A DNA stretch of 64,000 nt from JBCBSZ01 sp039818945 (GTDB lineage Bacteria > Actinomycetota > Acidimicrobiia > Acidimicrobiales > Poriferisodalaceae): the NCBI GenBank assembly GCA_039818945.1, contig JBCBSZ010000013.1:26794-90793 (forward strand), written 5' to 3'. The translations under genes were made by a program, and so were the position numbers. Shown here one piece after another: positions 16,448 to 25,330 of this stretch (position 1 is its first letter; each line of letters starts with the position of its first letter). The notes beneath the pieces were generated by a model. It had not been told where the DNA came from. It worked only from the letters and a program-made list of their open reading frames with translations, and did not search any database.

Positions 16448-17617
16448 TCACCCAGCGGCGTCGAGCTGCACGCCGAGCTGGGGGAGGACCTCCGCCGCCA
16501 TCCGGTGGAGCTGCTCATCCATCTGCTCCTGGGTGAGCCCCGGCATGTCGAAGAAGAGCACGACGTGCTGGAGGTCGAGGAGCTCGCGGTAGGTCCCGAG
16601 CATGTCGACCACCTCGTCGATCGACCCGATCGCCATCTGCTGCTGCTCGATCGTGTCCTCGATCGAGGGCCGGTGGTCGAACGGGGTCTCGCCGCCGCCG
16701 GGCACGTCGTAGGCCCGGAACCGCCCGTAGGGCGAGAGGAACTTCACCCACTCGTCGTGGGGCCCCCGACCGGAGGCGATCGCCGCCTCGCGGGTGTCGC
16801 CCAGGTGGCAGTTGATGGCGAGGCAGCGCGCCTCGCCCGGCGCCAGGTCCCAGCCGTGCCCGGCGGCCGCCTCGGCGAAGTTGTCCCACCACACCTTGGT
16901 CTTCGCCGGGCCGCGGGCCGGCATGACCGCGTGGTGCCTCACCCGGGCGCAGTAGTCGAGCGTCGGTGGCGAGGTCACCGCCTGCCAGATGTCGATCGGG
17001 GCGATCGGCTTCGGGATCAGCGTCAGGTCCTTGACCGTGGACCCCCGGTCCGGGATGCCGGGAGGCGGCAGCGTGAAGTGCTTGCCGCTGAAGGAGAACC
17101 GCTCGTTCCACCAGGCGGCCTTGATGATCTCCATCGACTCCTCGAAGATCTCCCGGTTCACCCGGTCGAGCTCGGCCGACATCTCGTTGTCGCCCGACGC
17201 CACGACCCCGCCCAGCGACTGCGCCTCGCGGGGGACCGTGCCCCGGCCGACGCCGAACTGCATCCGGTCGCCGGTCAGGATCTGCATCATCGCCGCGTCC
17301 TCGGCGAGCCGGAGCGGGTGCCACTGCGGCACGACGTTGAACATCTGACCGAGCCGGAGCCGCTCGGTCTCCTTGGCCAGGTGGAGCCCGAACAGGATGA
17401 GGTTCGGGGTGACCTCGTAGCCCTCGTACTGGAAGTGGTGCTCGGTCAGCCACATCGTGTCGTAGCCGAGCCGGTCCATCGTGCCCGCCCAGTGGGTCAG
17501 GTGGTCGTAGCAGGCGATGAAGTCCTCGTTGCCGTACCGGCGGTCGACCGACGCGGGCGGGCCCCACCCGGCGTCGGGCATCGGCACGGACCCGTAGAAG
17601 TTGGCGTCGACTCGCAT
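16448..17617 (-). CDS. LLM-class (luciferase-like) flavin or F420-dependent oxidoreductase
   Basis: 389-residue TIM-barrel monooxygenase/dehydrogenase of the bacterial luciferase superfamily. Features include MRVDANFYGSVPM at strand 1, LGYDTMWLTEHHFQYEG (the family EHH segment), VPQWHPLRLAEDAAMMQILTGDRMQFGVGRGTVPRE, and a C-terminal helix region QMAIGSIDEVVDMLGTY. These bind FMN or coenzyme F420; actinobacterial members of this length frequently use either. The substrate is unknown. It is transcribed alone, with the serine hydrolase gene upstream on the same strand after 34 bases. Confidence 0.85.
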   Translation of the reverse strand: MRVDANFYGSVPMPDAGWGPPASVDRRYGNEDFIACYDHLTHWAGTMDRLGYDTMWLTEHHFQYEGYEVTPNLILFGLHLAKETERLRLGQMFNVVPQWHPLRLAEDAAMMQILTGDRMQFGVGRGTVPREAQSLGGVVASGDNEMSAELDRVNREIFEESMEIIKAAWWNERFSFSGKHFTLPPPGIPDRGSTVKDLTLIPKPIAPIDIWQAVTSPPTLDYCARVRHHAVMPARGPAKTKVWWDNFAEAAAGHGWDLAPGEARCLAINCHLGDTREAAIASGRGPHDEWVKFLSPYGRFRAYDVPGGGETPFDHRPSIEDTIEQQQMAIGSIDEVVDMLGTYRELLDLQHVVLFFDMPGLTQEQMDEQLHRMAAEVLPQLGVQLDAAG

Positions 17618-17651
17618 CGGACCAGTCTCGCACCGCTGCGTTTCGGGCGGG

Positions 17652-18986
17652 TTATCCCTCTCGCTCTCGCCGCCGGCGGCCTCGCAGGATCGCGTCGATC
17701 CGTCCGTCGGGGGCGCGGAGCAGCGGGATGTCGACCCGGTGGCCGTCGCGGTCGGCGCCGATCAACCGCTCACCGTGCCGCACGACCTCCGCCGGGGGGT
17801 CGGGGAAGGGCTGCCAGCGTCCGTCGTCCCGCGCGGCGTGCTCGACCCGCAGGGTCGTGGTGTCGCCGCTCGGCGTGATCGTGGTGATCCCGAGGCCGCC
17901 GACGTAGGTGCCCACCGCCTCCGCGGCGTCCCCGTCGGGCGGTGGGTCCTCGGCCGCGGTGAGATCGATGCCGAGCAGCCGGTCGAGCAGGAGCGCCTCG
18001 ATCTCGGCGTGCAGCCGGGCACCGGCCGTGCCGTTGGTGAGCACGACCCACCCGCAGCGGCGTTCGGGGACGAGCGAGAGCAGCGTGCAGTACCCGGCGG
18101 TGACGCCGGGATGGCCGACGAGCGTCGCGCCGTCGAGGTCGCGCACGAACCATCCGGAGGCCATCGACTCACCCGGTCGCACGGCGACGACCGGCTCCCA
18201 CAGCGCCCGCCGCTCGTCCGGCGAGATGGGGCGTTCGCCATCGCCGAGCAGCCAGGTGAGCAGGCGGAGCAGGTCGTCGAGGCAGGAGATCATCCCGGCG
18301 GGTGCCGTGTCGTGCGCGCCCAGCTCCCAGCGCGGCTGCCAGCCCATGCCGCCGGGGATCGGCTCTGCCCCCTCGGGGTGGGACTGGTGGGGGAGCGCGA
18401 CGACCGAGGTCACGGCCTCGTCGGCGGTGGTGACCGTCCGGCGCAGGCGCACCGGTCGGAGGAGGCGGCGCCGCAGCGACTCGGCGAAGGACCGGTCGTC
18501 GATGACCTCCACGACCCGACCGAGGACCGAGTAGGCGGCGTTGGAGTAGCTGAAGTCGACGCCCGGTGCGCCGAGGCCGTCCGCAGCGGCCAGCGCAGCG
18601 ACCGCACCTGCGGGGGTCGGGTCATCGGGTGGTCGGCACAGCAGCGCGTCGCCGTCGAGGCCGAGACGATGGCTGAGCAGGTCGCCGACGGTCACGTCCG
18701 GCAACCCGGTGTCGCCGAGCACCTCGGTCAGGCGGGTGGCGGGCGTGAGGAGCCCGTCGGCGACGAGCCCGGCGACGACGATCGCGGTGAGCGGCTTCGA
18801 CACGGAGCCGATCTGGAAGAGGGTGGCCGCGTCGACCGGCCGCGGATCGTCGACCGTGGGGCTGCCGACGCAGCAGCGATGGTCCCGCTCGCCGTCGACC
18901 ACGCCCACGGCCACGCCCGGGACGCCCAACTCGCCCGCCCGGGTCCGGACCAGCTCATCGAGCTCGTCGGCCAGACCCGTGGTCAC
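17652..18986 (-). CDS. serine hydrolase, class C beta-lactamase family
   Basis: 444-residue protein with the beta-lactamase/transpeptidase fold. The active-site motifs are SVSK (SxxK, in FQIGSVSKPLTA), YSN (SYSNAAYSVLG) and HPG (VGHPGVTAGY). No signal peptide is visible, so it probably acts in the cytoplasm as an esterase or D-amino-acid peptidase and is unlikely to confer antibiotic resistance. The C-terminal ~130 residues form an extra beta domain (YVGGLGITTITPSGDTTTLRVEH) like that of other non-lactamase members. Its GTG overlaps the stop of the TPM-domain gene as GTGA, indicating translational coupling. Confidence 0.85.
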   Translation of the reverse strand: MTTGLADELDELVRTRAGELGVPGVAVGVVDGERDHRCCVGSPTVDDPRPVDAATLFQIGSVSKPLTAIVVAGLVADGLLTPATRLTEVLGDTGLPDVTVGDLLSHRLGLDGDALLCRPPDDPTPAGAVAALAAADGLGAPGVDFSYSNAAYSVLGRVVEVIDDRSFAESLRRRLLRPVRLRRTVTTADEAVTSVVALPHQSHPEGAEPIPGGMGWQPRWELGAHDTAPAGMISCLDDLLRLLTWLLGDGERPISPDERRALWEPVVAVRPGESMASGWFVRDLDGATLVGHPGVTAGYCTLLSLVPERRCGWVVLTNGTAGARLHAEIEALLLDRLLGIDLTAAEDPPPDGDAAEAVGTYVGGLGITTITPSGDTTTLRVEHAARDDGRWQPFPDPPAEVVRHGERLIGADRDGHRVDIPLLRAPDGRIDAILRGRRRREREG

Positions 18987-21202
18987 CACGAGCCGCCGCC
19001 ACCACCCATGCCACCGCCGCCGAACCCACCGCCGAAGCCACCCCCGCCGAAGCCCCCGAAGCCGCCGCCTCCGCCACCGCCGCCGAACCCACCGCCGCTG
19101 AAGCCGCCCGGCCAGCCGCCGCCGACCAGGATCACGCCGCCGCGACGCTGTCGCCGCCGTTGGGCCGCGGCGACGTCGGCGTTGGCGTCCTCCTCGGCCC
19201 GGCCGAGGGTCTCCTCGACGGCCCGGAGGCGCTCCAGGCGCTCCACCGGGCTCTGGTCGGACCGGTCGTCCAGGGCGGCGCGGGTGGTCTGGGCGATCGC
19301 GTCGACACCCGAGCGGACGTCGCCGTGGTTGCGGTCGACGTAGCGGGCGAGCGCGTCGGCGCGGGCGCCGAGGTCGACCTCGAGCTCGGCCAGCTCGCGG
19401 CGGGCCTCGCGCACGGCCGTCAGCTCCTGGGCGGCGTCGTGGCGGACGGCGTCGGCCGCGAGCTGAGCGGCCTCGCTGCGTCGGACCACGACCAGCCAGT
19501 CCGGCCGGTCGCGCTCGGCCTCCGCCGTCGCGGCGTCGAGGTCGGCGGCGACCGCAGCGAGCCGCTCGTCCCAGTCGAGGAGCTCGTCGGCGTGCTCGGC
19601 GACGAAGCGTCGAGCGGCGCGGGCGCTCGTCGTGGCCGAGGTGAGGGCCTCGGGCGCCGCCCGCTCCGCCTCCCGCAGCTCGTGGTCGAGGCGATCGAGC
19701 GCGGCGACCCGGCCGGCGATCGAGCCCGCGACCCGCTGCGCCTCGGCGAGTCGCTCGAGCGCGTCCTCGAACCGTTGCTCGTCGCCGGCGGCAGAGGTGT
19801 CGGCCTCGACGAGGAGCGAGTCGAAGCGGGCGAGCTCCCTGGCCCCCCATTCCTTGAGGTCGGCGTGGTCGGCGAACGCCCGGCGCGGGTGCTCAGCGGT
19901 GAGATCGGTGAGCACCCGATCGGCGTGGTCGAGGTCGTTGGTCAGATCGCTGCGATGGGCGATGAGCTCGGCGTGATCGGTTCGGCTCTGCGCCGCGAGC
20001 TCCGGGCGGGACACGAGCCACCGGTGGGCGGACACGAGGAGGGCGTCGGCCTCGTTCGCCGGGGCCTCGGCGGAGTCGAATCGGCGTTCGGTCACGAGCG
20101 CCGCCGACGAGTCGAACAGCTCGGCGATCCGGTCGGCCTGTGCCCGGGCCGGACCGACGATCCATCCGTCGGCCTCGGCGGTGTCGATGTCGGCGTCGAG
20201 CGCAGCCATCCGGGCCCCCCGGCCCTCGAGCAGCCCGAGCAGCGTGCCCTTCTCGGTGTGCTCCGCGTCGACGACCGCGTCGAGGTCGTCGAAGAGCCGC
20301 TCGACGTCGTCGAGGATCGAGGCCAGCTCGGTGTAGTGCTCGGCCCTCGCGGTGGTCTCCTCCACCGAGCTGCCGGTGCCGACCGGCGCGTCGGTCATGC
20401 CGACCCCGACCCGGCCGAGGCCGGAGGCGAGCTCGGCCAGGCGGAGCTGCAGGCCCGGGTACTCGTCGTCGGCGGCGTCGTCGAGGAGCGCCTCGGCGCG
20501 GATCGACGACACGTCCCAGCGCTCCTGGAGGTCGAGGAAGCGGGCACTGACCTGACCCTCGGCCTCCTCGGCCGCGAGCTCGCTGTCGCGCCGCCGGCGG
20601 CGCCGCTTCACCACCTCGTTGCCGCCGAACCCGGCTGCGGCGACGCCGGCGAGCCCGACGACCGCCCAGGCCAGCCCGGCGTTCGATCCGCCGTCGTCGC
20701 CCCCACCGTCCGACGGAGCGGCCACCGGCGCCGGATCGGTGATCGCCTCGGTGACGCCGTCGATGCCGGCCAGGAGGCCGCCGGTGAAGTCGCCGTCCTG
20801 GAAGAACGGGCTCATCGACGAGCGGATCTCGGGCTGGGGCTCGGTCAGCTCGTCCGCCCACTGGTCGCCGAAGAACACGCCGCTCTGGCGGTCGAGGCTG
20901 ACCATGACGACCACGAGGTTGGTGCGAAAGCCCCCCTCCGGGCCCTGCCACGAGGTGCAGCGCTCGGCCTCGTCGGAGGCCCAGAGGTCGGCGTTGCCGC
21001 CGGCGTCCTCCACCGCCCGGATGCGCGGCTCGGGCCCCAGCGAGCGGAGGTCCTCGGCCGCGGCCTCGAGCTCGGCGACGTCGAGCTCGCCGGTCTCGTC
21101 GAAGACCAGCTCGTCGCACCCGGTCTGGGCCGCCGCGGGCGGCGCGACGACGAGCAGACCGGCCGCCAGGAGGGCGAGGAGCGGGAGGAGGCGACGCCGC
21201 AC
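18983..21202 (-). CDS. TPM-domain membrane protein with glycine-rich C-terminus
   Basis: 739 residues. A signal peptide (MRRRLLPLLALLAAGLLVVAPPAAAQT) precedes an extracytoplasmic TPM domain (about 30-155). A membrane helix follows near 175-195 (GLAWAVVGLAGVAAAGFGGNEVV), then a RRRRRR stop-transfer stretch. Residues about 210-690 are highly charged, helical and coiled-coil-like. The last ~55 residues are almost all Gly with Phe and Trp (GGGFGGGG repeats ending MGGGGGSW). TPM proteins act in phosphatase-like or respiratory-complex repair roles, but no function can be assigned here. Downstream hydrolase is translationally coupled. Confidence 0.8.
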   Translation of the reverse strand: MRRRLLPLLALLAAGLLVVAPPAAAQTGCDELVFDETGELDVAELEAAAEDLRSLGPEPRIRAVEDAGGNADLWASDEAERCTSWQGPEGGFRTNLVVVMVSLDRQSGVFFGDQWADELTEPQPEIRSSMSPFFQDGDFTGGLLAGIDGVTEAITDPAPVAAPSDGGGDDGGSNAGLAWAVVGLAGVAAAGFGGNEVVKRRRRRRDSELAAEEAEGQVSARFLDLQERWDVSSIRAEALLDDAADDEYPGLQLRLAELASGLGRVGVGMTDAPVGTGSSVEETTARAEHYTELASILDDVERLFDDLDAVVDAEHTEKGTLLGLLEGRGARMAALDADIDTAEADGWIVGPARAQADRIAELFDSSAALVTERRFDSAEAPANEADALLVSAHRWLVSRPELAAQSRTDHAELIAHRSDLTNDLDHADRVLTDLTAEHPRRAFADHADLKEWGARELARFDSLLVEADTSAAGDEQRFEDALERLAEAQRVAGSIAGRVAALDRLDHELREAERAAPEALTSATTSARAARRFVAEHADELLDWDERLAAVAADLDAATAEAERDRPDWLVVVRRSEAAQLAADAVRHDAAQELTAVREARRELAELEVDLGARADALARYVDRNHGDVRSGVDAIAQTTRAALDDRSDQSPVERLERLRAVEETLGRAEEDANADVAAAQRRRQRRGGVILVGGGWPGGFSGGGFGGGGGGGGFGGFGGGGFGGGFGGGGMGGGGGSW

Positions 21203-21203
21203 G

Positions 21204-21590
21204 TCAGGCGGCGGACCCGTCGCCCGCCGCCCGCTCGCCGATCCACCAGGCGAGGTCGTGACGGTCGGGGTGCTGGAGCACGATGCGGGTGATGGTCGGA
21301 GCGGAGGTCTCGATCACGAGCACCTCCGGGTCGCGGAACACGCACCAGAGCTGGCGCTCGCCCTCCCGCGGTGGGCGGAACGTGTAGCGGCCCGCGGCGA
21401 CGACCCCCGGGAGGTAGGTGCCACCGAGGCGCCAGCCGAGCTCGCGGCGGGCGACCTCGGTCCGCTCGACCCGTGCGGACACGAGCTGCTCGACGGGCAC
21501 GTGGATCCGCCGTCGCAGGGTCCACGCGGCGTCGAGTCCGTCGAAGCGGATGTCGACCCCGGGGTCGCTGACGTAGACGTTCACGGCCAC
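21204..21590 (-). CDS. PH-like small protein, function unknown
   Basis: 128-residue soluble, beta-rich protein. The pattern of alternating strands (VNVYVSDPGVDIRFDG, RIHVPVEQLVSARVERTEV, RQLWCVFRDPEVLVIET, ITRIVLQHPDRHDLAWWIGE) looks like a bacterial PH domain, often found on membrane-tethered or accessory proteins. The GTG at 21590 is seven bases from TACCCT (21598-21603), another leaderless start; a second in-frame GTG lies two codons later. The TPM gene starts directly downstream with a one-base gap, so the two are likely co-transcribed and may interact. Confidence 0.62.
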   Translation of the reverse strand: MAVNVYVSDPGVDIRFDGLDAAWTLRRRIHVPVEQLVSARVERTEVARRELGWRLGGTYLPGVVAAGRYTFRPPREGERQLWCVFRDPEVLVIETSAPTITRIVLQHPDRHDLAWWIGERAAGDGSAA

Positions 21591-21623
21591 GGCGACCAGG
21601 GTAGGGCCGCGACACTGGTCTGC

Positions 21624-22673
21624 ATGGGTGCGACGATGCGCGACGAGTGGGACCGTGAGGCCGAGCGGTGGATCGCCTGGGTTCGAACGCCGGGCCACGA
21701 CGCCTACTGGAAGCACCACCGGCGGCAGCTCCTCGGCATCCTGCCGACACCCGGCCGGCGGACGCTCGACGTGGGCGCCGGCGAGGGCCGCGTGGCCCGC
21801 GACCTCGCTCTGCTCGGCCACGACGTCGTGGGCGTCGAGCCGTCGGCGAGCATGGCCACCGCCGCCGCGACCCACGAGGACGCCGGCCCGATGCTCCGGG
21901 GCGATGCGGCGGCCCTCCCCGTGCCCGACGGCGCCGTCGACCTCGTCGTCGCGTTCATGTCCCTGCAGGACATCGACGCGTTCGAGGCGTCGTTCGTCGA
22001 GATCGGTCGAGTGCTCGAGCCGGGCGGTCGGGCGGTGGTCGCGATCGTGCACCCGATCAACAGCTGCGGCCGGTGGGGTGGCGAGGCCCGGGGCGCTCCG
22101 TTCGTGATCGGTCAGGGCTACGTGGCCCGGCGCCGCACCGACGAGACCTTCGAGCGTGACGGGCTCACGATCCGGTTCGCCTCCGAGCACCGGCCACTCG
22201 TGGACTACAGCCGGGCCATCGAGGACGCCGGCCTGGTCATCGAGGCGCTGCGCGAGCCGACCGATCCCGACGAGCTCAGCCGATGGCGCGACGTCCCGCT
22301 GTTCCTCCATCTCCGCCTCGTCAAGCCCCCGGTCGGCGAGTCGGTCGGCCGTCGGATCTTCCACATCACCACCCCGGCCGACGCCGAGCAGCTCGTGGCG
22401 ACCGGGTCGCTCGAACCTCCGTCGCTGGTGACCGAGGGCTTCGCGCACTGCTCGACCGCGGCGCAGGTCGTGGCCACGACCGAGCGCTGGATGGCCCACG
22501 TCGACGACCTCGTGCTCGTCGAGCTCGACGTCGAGCGCCTCGACGCCGACGTCCGGTGGCCGGAGGTGTACCCGGGGCAGCGGTTCCCGCACGTCCACGG
22601 CCCCCTCGACGGCGACGCTGTCGTGCGGGTGCACCCGTGGCACCCGGCCGACCGGACCGCCTGGACCGGCTGA
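21624..22673 (+). CDS. SAM methyltransferase fused to a DUF952 domain
   Basis: 349 residues in one frame. Residues ~1-225 are a class I methyltransferase: motif I TLDVGAGEGRVARDLALLGHDVVGVEPS, then RGDAAALPVPDGAVDLVVAFMSLQDIDAF and LEPGGRAVVAIVHP. Residues ~240-345 are a DUF952 domain: RRIFHITTPADAEQ, PSLVTEGFAHCSTAAQV and GQRFPHVHGPLDGDAVVRV. DUF952 is usually free-standing, so the fusion is notable. Neither the methyl acceptor nor the DUF952 role is known. The ATG has a GACACT hexamer seven bases ahead. Divergent from the PH-like gene. Confidence 0.85.
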   Translation: MGATMRDEWDREAERWIAWVRTPGHDAYWKHHRRQLLGILPTPGRRTLDVGAGEGRVARDLALLGHDVVGVEPSASMATAAATHEDAGPMLRGDAAALPVPDGAVDLVVAFMSLQDIDAFEASFVEIGRVLEPGGRAVVAIVHPINSCGRWGGEARGAPFVIGQGYVARRRTDETFERDGLTIRFASEHRPLVDYSRAIEDAGLVIEALREPTDPDELSRWRDVPLFLHLRLVKPPVGESVGRRIFHITTPADAEQLVATGSLEPPSLVTEGFAHCSTAAQVVATTERWMAHVDDLVLVELDVERLDADVRWPEVYPGQRFPHVHGPLDGDAVVRVHPWHPADRTAWTG

Positions 22674-22680
22674 GGGCAGG

Positions 22681-23319
22681 TCAGCGCTCCGGCGATGGTG
22701 GGGTGAGGATCCCGCGTCGGAAGGCCGTGGCCACCGCCGCCGTGCGGTCGTTGACGCCGAGCTTGTCGAAGATGTGCAGCAGGTGGGTCTTCACGGTCGC
22801 CCGCCCCACGTGCAGGGCCTCGGCGATCTCGGCGTTGGTGCGGCCCTCCGCGACCTGGCCGAGGATCTCGAGCTCGCGGGGCGTGAGCGTGGTCGGGTCG
22901 GGGGCGCGGAGCCGCTGCACGAGCCGGGCGGCGACCGGCGGGCTGAGCACGGTCTCACCGGCGGCCGCCCGGCGGATCGCACCGCGCAGGTCGTCGGGTT
23001 CGGTGTCCTTCAGCAGGTAGCCCACCGCGCCGGCCTCGACCGCCTGGACGATCAGGTCGTCGGTGTCGTAGGTCGTCAGCACGAGGACCTGCGTGTCGGG
23101 AAGGTCGGCGCGGAGACGCTGTGTGGCGCTCACGCCGTCGAGATCGGGCATGCGGAGGTCCATCAGCACCACGTCGGGTCGGGTCCGCCGCACGACGGTG
23201 ACCGCCTCGGCGCCGTCGCCCGCCTCGGCGATGACCTCGACGTCACCGTCGGCCTCGACGACCTGGCGGATCCCCGCCCGCACGATCGGGTGATCGTCGA
23301 CCAGCACCACCGTGATCAC
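22681..23319 (-). CDS. NarL/LuxR-family response regulator
   Basis: 212-residue two-component regulator. The receiver domain (1-120) has the acidic pocket Asp8/Asp9, the phosphorylation site Asp54 (VLMDLRMPD), Thr in LVLTTYD and Lys in LLKDT. The C-terminal GerE helix-turn-helix (about 145-205) reads LTPRELEILGQVAEGRTNAEIAEALHVGRATVKTHLLHIFDKLGV. The GTG start overlaps the stop of the kinase as GTGA. It should receive phosphate from that kinase and probably controls its own ABC exporter operon. Confidence 0.93.
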   Translation of the reverse strand: MITVVLVDDHPIVRAGIRQVVEADGDVEVIAEAGDGAEAVTVVRRTRPDVVLMDLRMPDLDGVSATQRLRADLPDTQVLVLTTYDTDDLIVQAVEAGAVGYLLKDTEPDDLRGAIRRAAAGETVLSPPVAARLVQRLRAPDPTTLTPRELEILGQVAEGRTNAEIAEALHVGRATVKTHLLHIFDKLGVNDRTAAVATAFRRGILTPPSPER

Positions 23320-24524
23320 GGCGCCGAGCCCAACTCGACCGCCTCGACCGGCAGCGCTGCGGAGATCGAGGTGCCCTGTCCGGGCTCGCTGTCGATGACG
23401 AGCGAACCGCCGAGCTCGGCGGCGCGCTGCCGCATCCCGACCAGTCCGTGCCCGCCGACCGAGCCGGCGACGTCGGTCGGCGCGTCGCCGGGGTCGAAGC
23501 CGCCGCCGTCGTCGACGACGTCGAGCAGCACCTGTCCGCCCGAGCGCGAGATCGTCACGTCGATGCGCGACGCCCCGGCGTGCTTGCGGGCGTTGGCGAC
23601 GGCCTCCTGGGCGATGCGCAGCACGGCGACGTCGACGGTGCCGCCGAGCCCGGCCACCTCGCCGTCGACGTGGAGGTGGGCGCGGGGCGGTTCGGCCTCG
23701 GCCACCCGACGCAGCGCGTCGACCAGGGACTGGGTGCCGAGCGTGTCGCGCGGCCCGGCGTGGACGAGGCGTCGGGCCTCGGCGAGGTGCTCGGAGGCGA
23801 CCCCCTCGACGAGTCGGAGCGTCGTGGTCGCCGGATCGCCCTCGGGGAGGCGGCTGAGCGCCGCCCGGCTGTGCAGCACGATGCTGGTGAACCCCTGGGC
23901 GAGCGTGTCGTGGATCTCCCGGGCCATGCGCTCACGCTCGGAGCGGATGGCCTCCTCCCGCTCGATCTCCGCCAGCTCGGCCCTCGTCGCGGCGAGGGCG
24001 GCGAGCAGCTCCGCCCGTTCCTCGCTCTGGTCGATCACGCGCTCGATCCAGATCGAGAACGCGCAGCTCAGCAACCACGTCAGGACAGGGAGGACCAGCC
24101 ACTCGATGAGGCTGGGGTCGTCGGTCTGCAGCTCCTGGGCCGACCAGGTCGCCGCCGGCACCAGCGCGGCGGCGAGGGACCACGGCGCGACCAGGGTCAC
24201 GAAGGTCATCGGGAAGACCGTGAACAGCGCCTGGAGCCAGAACGTCTCCAGCTCGACGAGCGCGATCCACGGCAGCACGAACCCGAGCCACGCCACGACC
24301 GCCCGGGGGATGTCCGGCCCCCCGCCCATCCAGCCGAGCCGCACCACGACCACCGCCCACACCACCGAGGCGACGACGAGCGCTGCGGCGACGCCGGGGA
24401 GTCGGCCGTCGACCGTCAGGTGGATGATGAACAGGACGGCGAGCATCGCCGAGTGGGCGATGTGGAAGCCGCGGGCGGTGAAGCGGTCCTCCATCACCTC
24501 GGCCGGCAGCTCGGTGGCGGTCAT
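23316..24524 (-). CDS. membrane sensor histidine kinase (HisKA_3 type)
   Basis: 402-residue kinase paired with the NarL regulator. The N-terminal ~170 residues contain five or six hydrophobic helices with little extracellular loop, as in kinases that sense the membrane. A coiled-coil linker leads to the HisKA_3 dimer domain with phospho-acceptor His in MAREIHDTLAQGFTSIVLHS, then a HATPase domain with ANARKHAGAS, VVDDGGGF and VGGHGLVGMRQRA. The ATG start overlaps the permease stop as ATGA. Together with the ABC-2 exporter it resembles LiaRS/DesKR-type envelope stress or drug-sensing modules. Confidence 0.92.
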   Translation of the reverse strand: MTATELPAEVMEDRFTARGFHIAHSAMLAVLFIIHLTVDGRLPGVAAALVVASVVWAVVVVRLGWMGGGPDIPRAVVAWLGFVLPWIALVELETFWLQALFTVFPMTFVTLVAPWSLAAALVPAATWSAQELQTDDPSLIEWLVLPVLTWLLSCAFSIWIERVIDQSEERAELLAALAATRAELAEIEREEAIRSERERMAREIHDTLAQGFTSIVLHSRAALSRLPEGDPATTTLRLVEGVASEHLAEARRLVHAGPRDTLGTQSLVDALRRVAEAEPPRAHLHVDGEVAGLGGTVDVAVLRIAQEAVANARKHAGASRIDVTISRSGGQVLLDVVDDGGGFDPGDAPTDVAGSVGGHGLVGMRQRAAELGGSLVIDSEPGQGTSISAALPVEAVELGSAP

Positions 24525-25330
24525 CGCTCGGTGCGCAGCCGGAACCGGGTCAGCACGACGGCCAGCCCGCCCACGGTCCAGATCCCCAGCACGAGGGCGA
24601 CGTTACCGAGCTGCCACGTGCCGCCGGGCTCCACCGCGGCGAACGAGTCGGGGAGGAAGGCCGAGCGCATCCCCAGCGCCATCCACCGCAGCGGGAAGAT
24701 CGAGGCGACGTTCTGCAGCCAGGTCGGGAGGTCGCTGAAGATGAACCAGATGCCCGAGATGAACTGCAGGATGATGAAGGGGAAGTTCACGACCGAGCTG
24801 GCCGACTTCGGGTTCGAGATGAGCGTCGAGATGGCGATGCCGAGCAGGAACGCCGAGGTCAGGCCGAGCACGAGGACCCAGGCGAGCGTGAACCAGCCCT
24901 CGGTGTCCGGGAGGTCGGCGCCGAAGACGAGCGCGCCGATGACGATCAGCGTCGCCGTCTGCACCACGGCGAGGACGAGGACGTAGCCCAGCTTGCCGAT
25001 GACGTAGGCCGCCGGAGGCATCGGCGTGCCGGCGAGCCGCTTGGTCGTGCCGTCGGACTTCTCCAGCGCCAGCATCGGCGCCAGGTCGGCGACGCCGACG
25101 TTGAGCGCCACCGACGCCACCAGGCCGGCGAGGAGGTAGCTGCTGAAGTCCACGCCGGTCTGCCCGATCTCGCCGTCGAGCACGGTGGCCAGCAGCGTGT
25201 AGAGGGCGATCGGCAGGGCGAACGTGAAGACCACCTGCTCACGGGTCCGGCGGAACCGGAGCAGCTCGATGCGGACCCGGCTCGCCGACGCGGCGAGCAG
25301 TCCGACGGGGGCGGTGCGGGTGGCGGTCAC
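24521..25330 (-). CDS. ABC-2 type exporter permease
   Basis: 269-residue permease with six predicted membrane helices and a long amphipathic N-terminus (RVRIELLRFRRTREQVVFTFALPIALYTLLATVL), the ABC-2 layout of drug and polyketide exporters. The inner segment LTSAFLLGIAISTLISNPKSASSVVNFPFIILQFISGIWF matches the conserved ABC2_membrane core. GTG 25330 overlaps the ATPase stop as GTGA. Cargo is unknown; it works with the ATPase encoded just upstream and is probably induced through the downstream kinase and regulator. Confidence 0.87.
   Translation of the reverse strand: MTATRTAPVGLLAASASRVRIELLRFRRTREQVVFTFALPIALYTLLATVLDGEIGQTGVDFSSYLLAGLVASVALNVGVADLAPMLALEKSDGTTKRLAGTPMPPAAYVIGKLGYVLVLAVVQTATLIVIGALVFGADLPDTEGWFTLAWVLVLGLTSAFLLGIAISTLISNPKSASSVVNFPFIILQFISGIWFIFSDLPTWLQNVASIFPLRWMALGMRSAFLPDSFAAVEPGGTWQLGNVALVLGIWTVGGLAVVLTRFRLRTER

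Noticed and set aside
17652..18986. True beta-lactamase resistance gene
   Set aside because: It has SxxK, YSN and HPG motifs but no signal peptide and carries the extra C-terminal domain of esterase-type relatives; a resistance role is not supported.
17601..19343. Open frame on the + strand rich in proline (PPPPNPPPKPP) at 18.9-19.1 kb
   Set aside because: It is the antisense of the glycine-rich tail of the TPM-domain protein; Gly codons read as Pro on the other strand.
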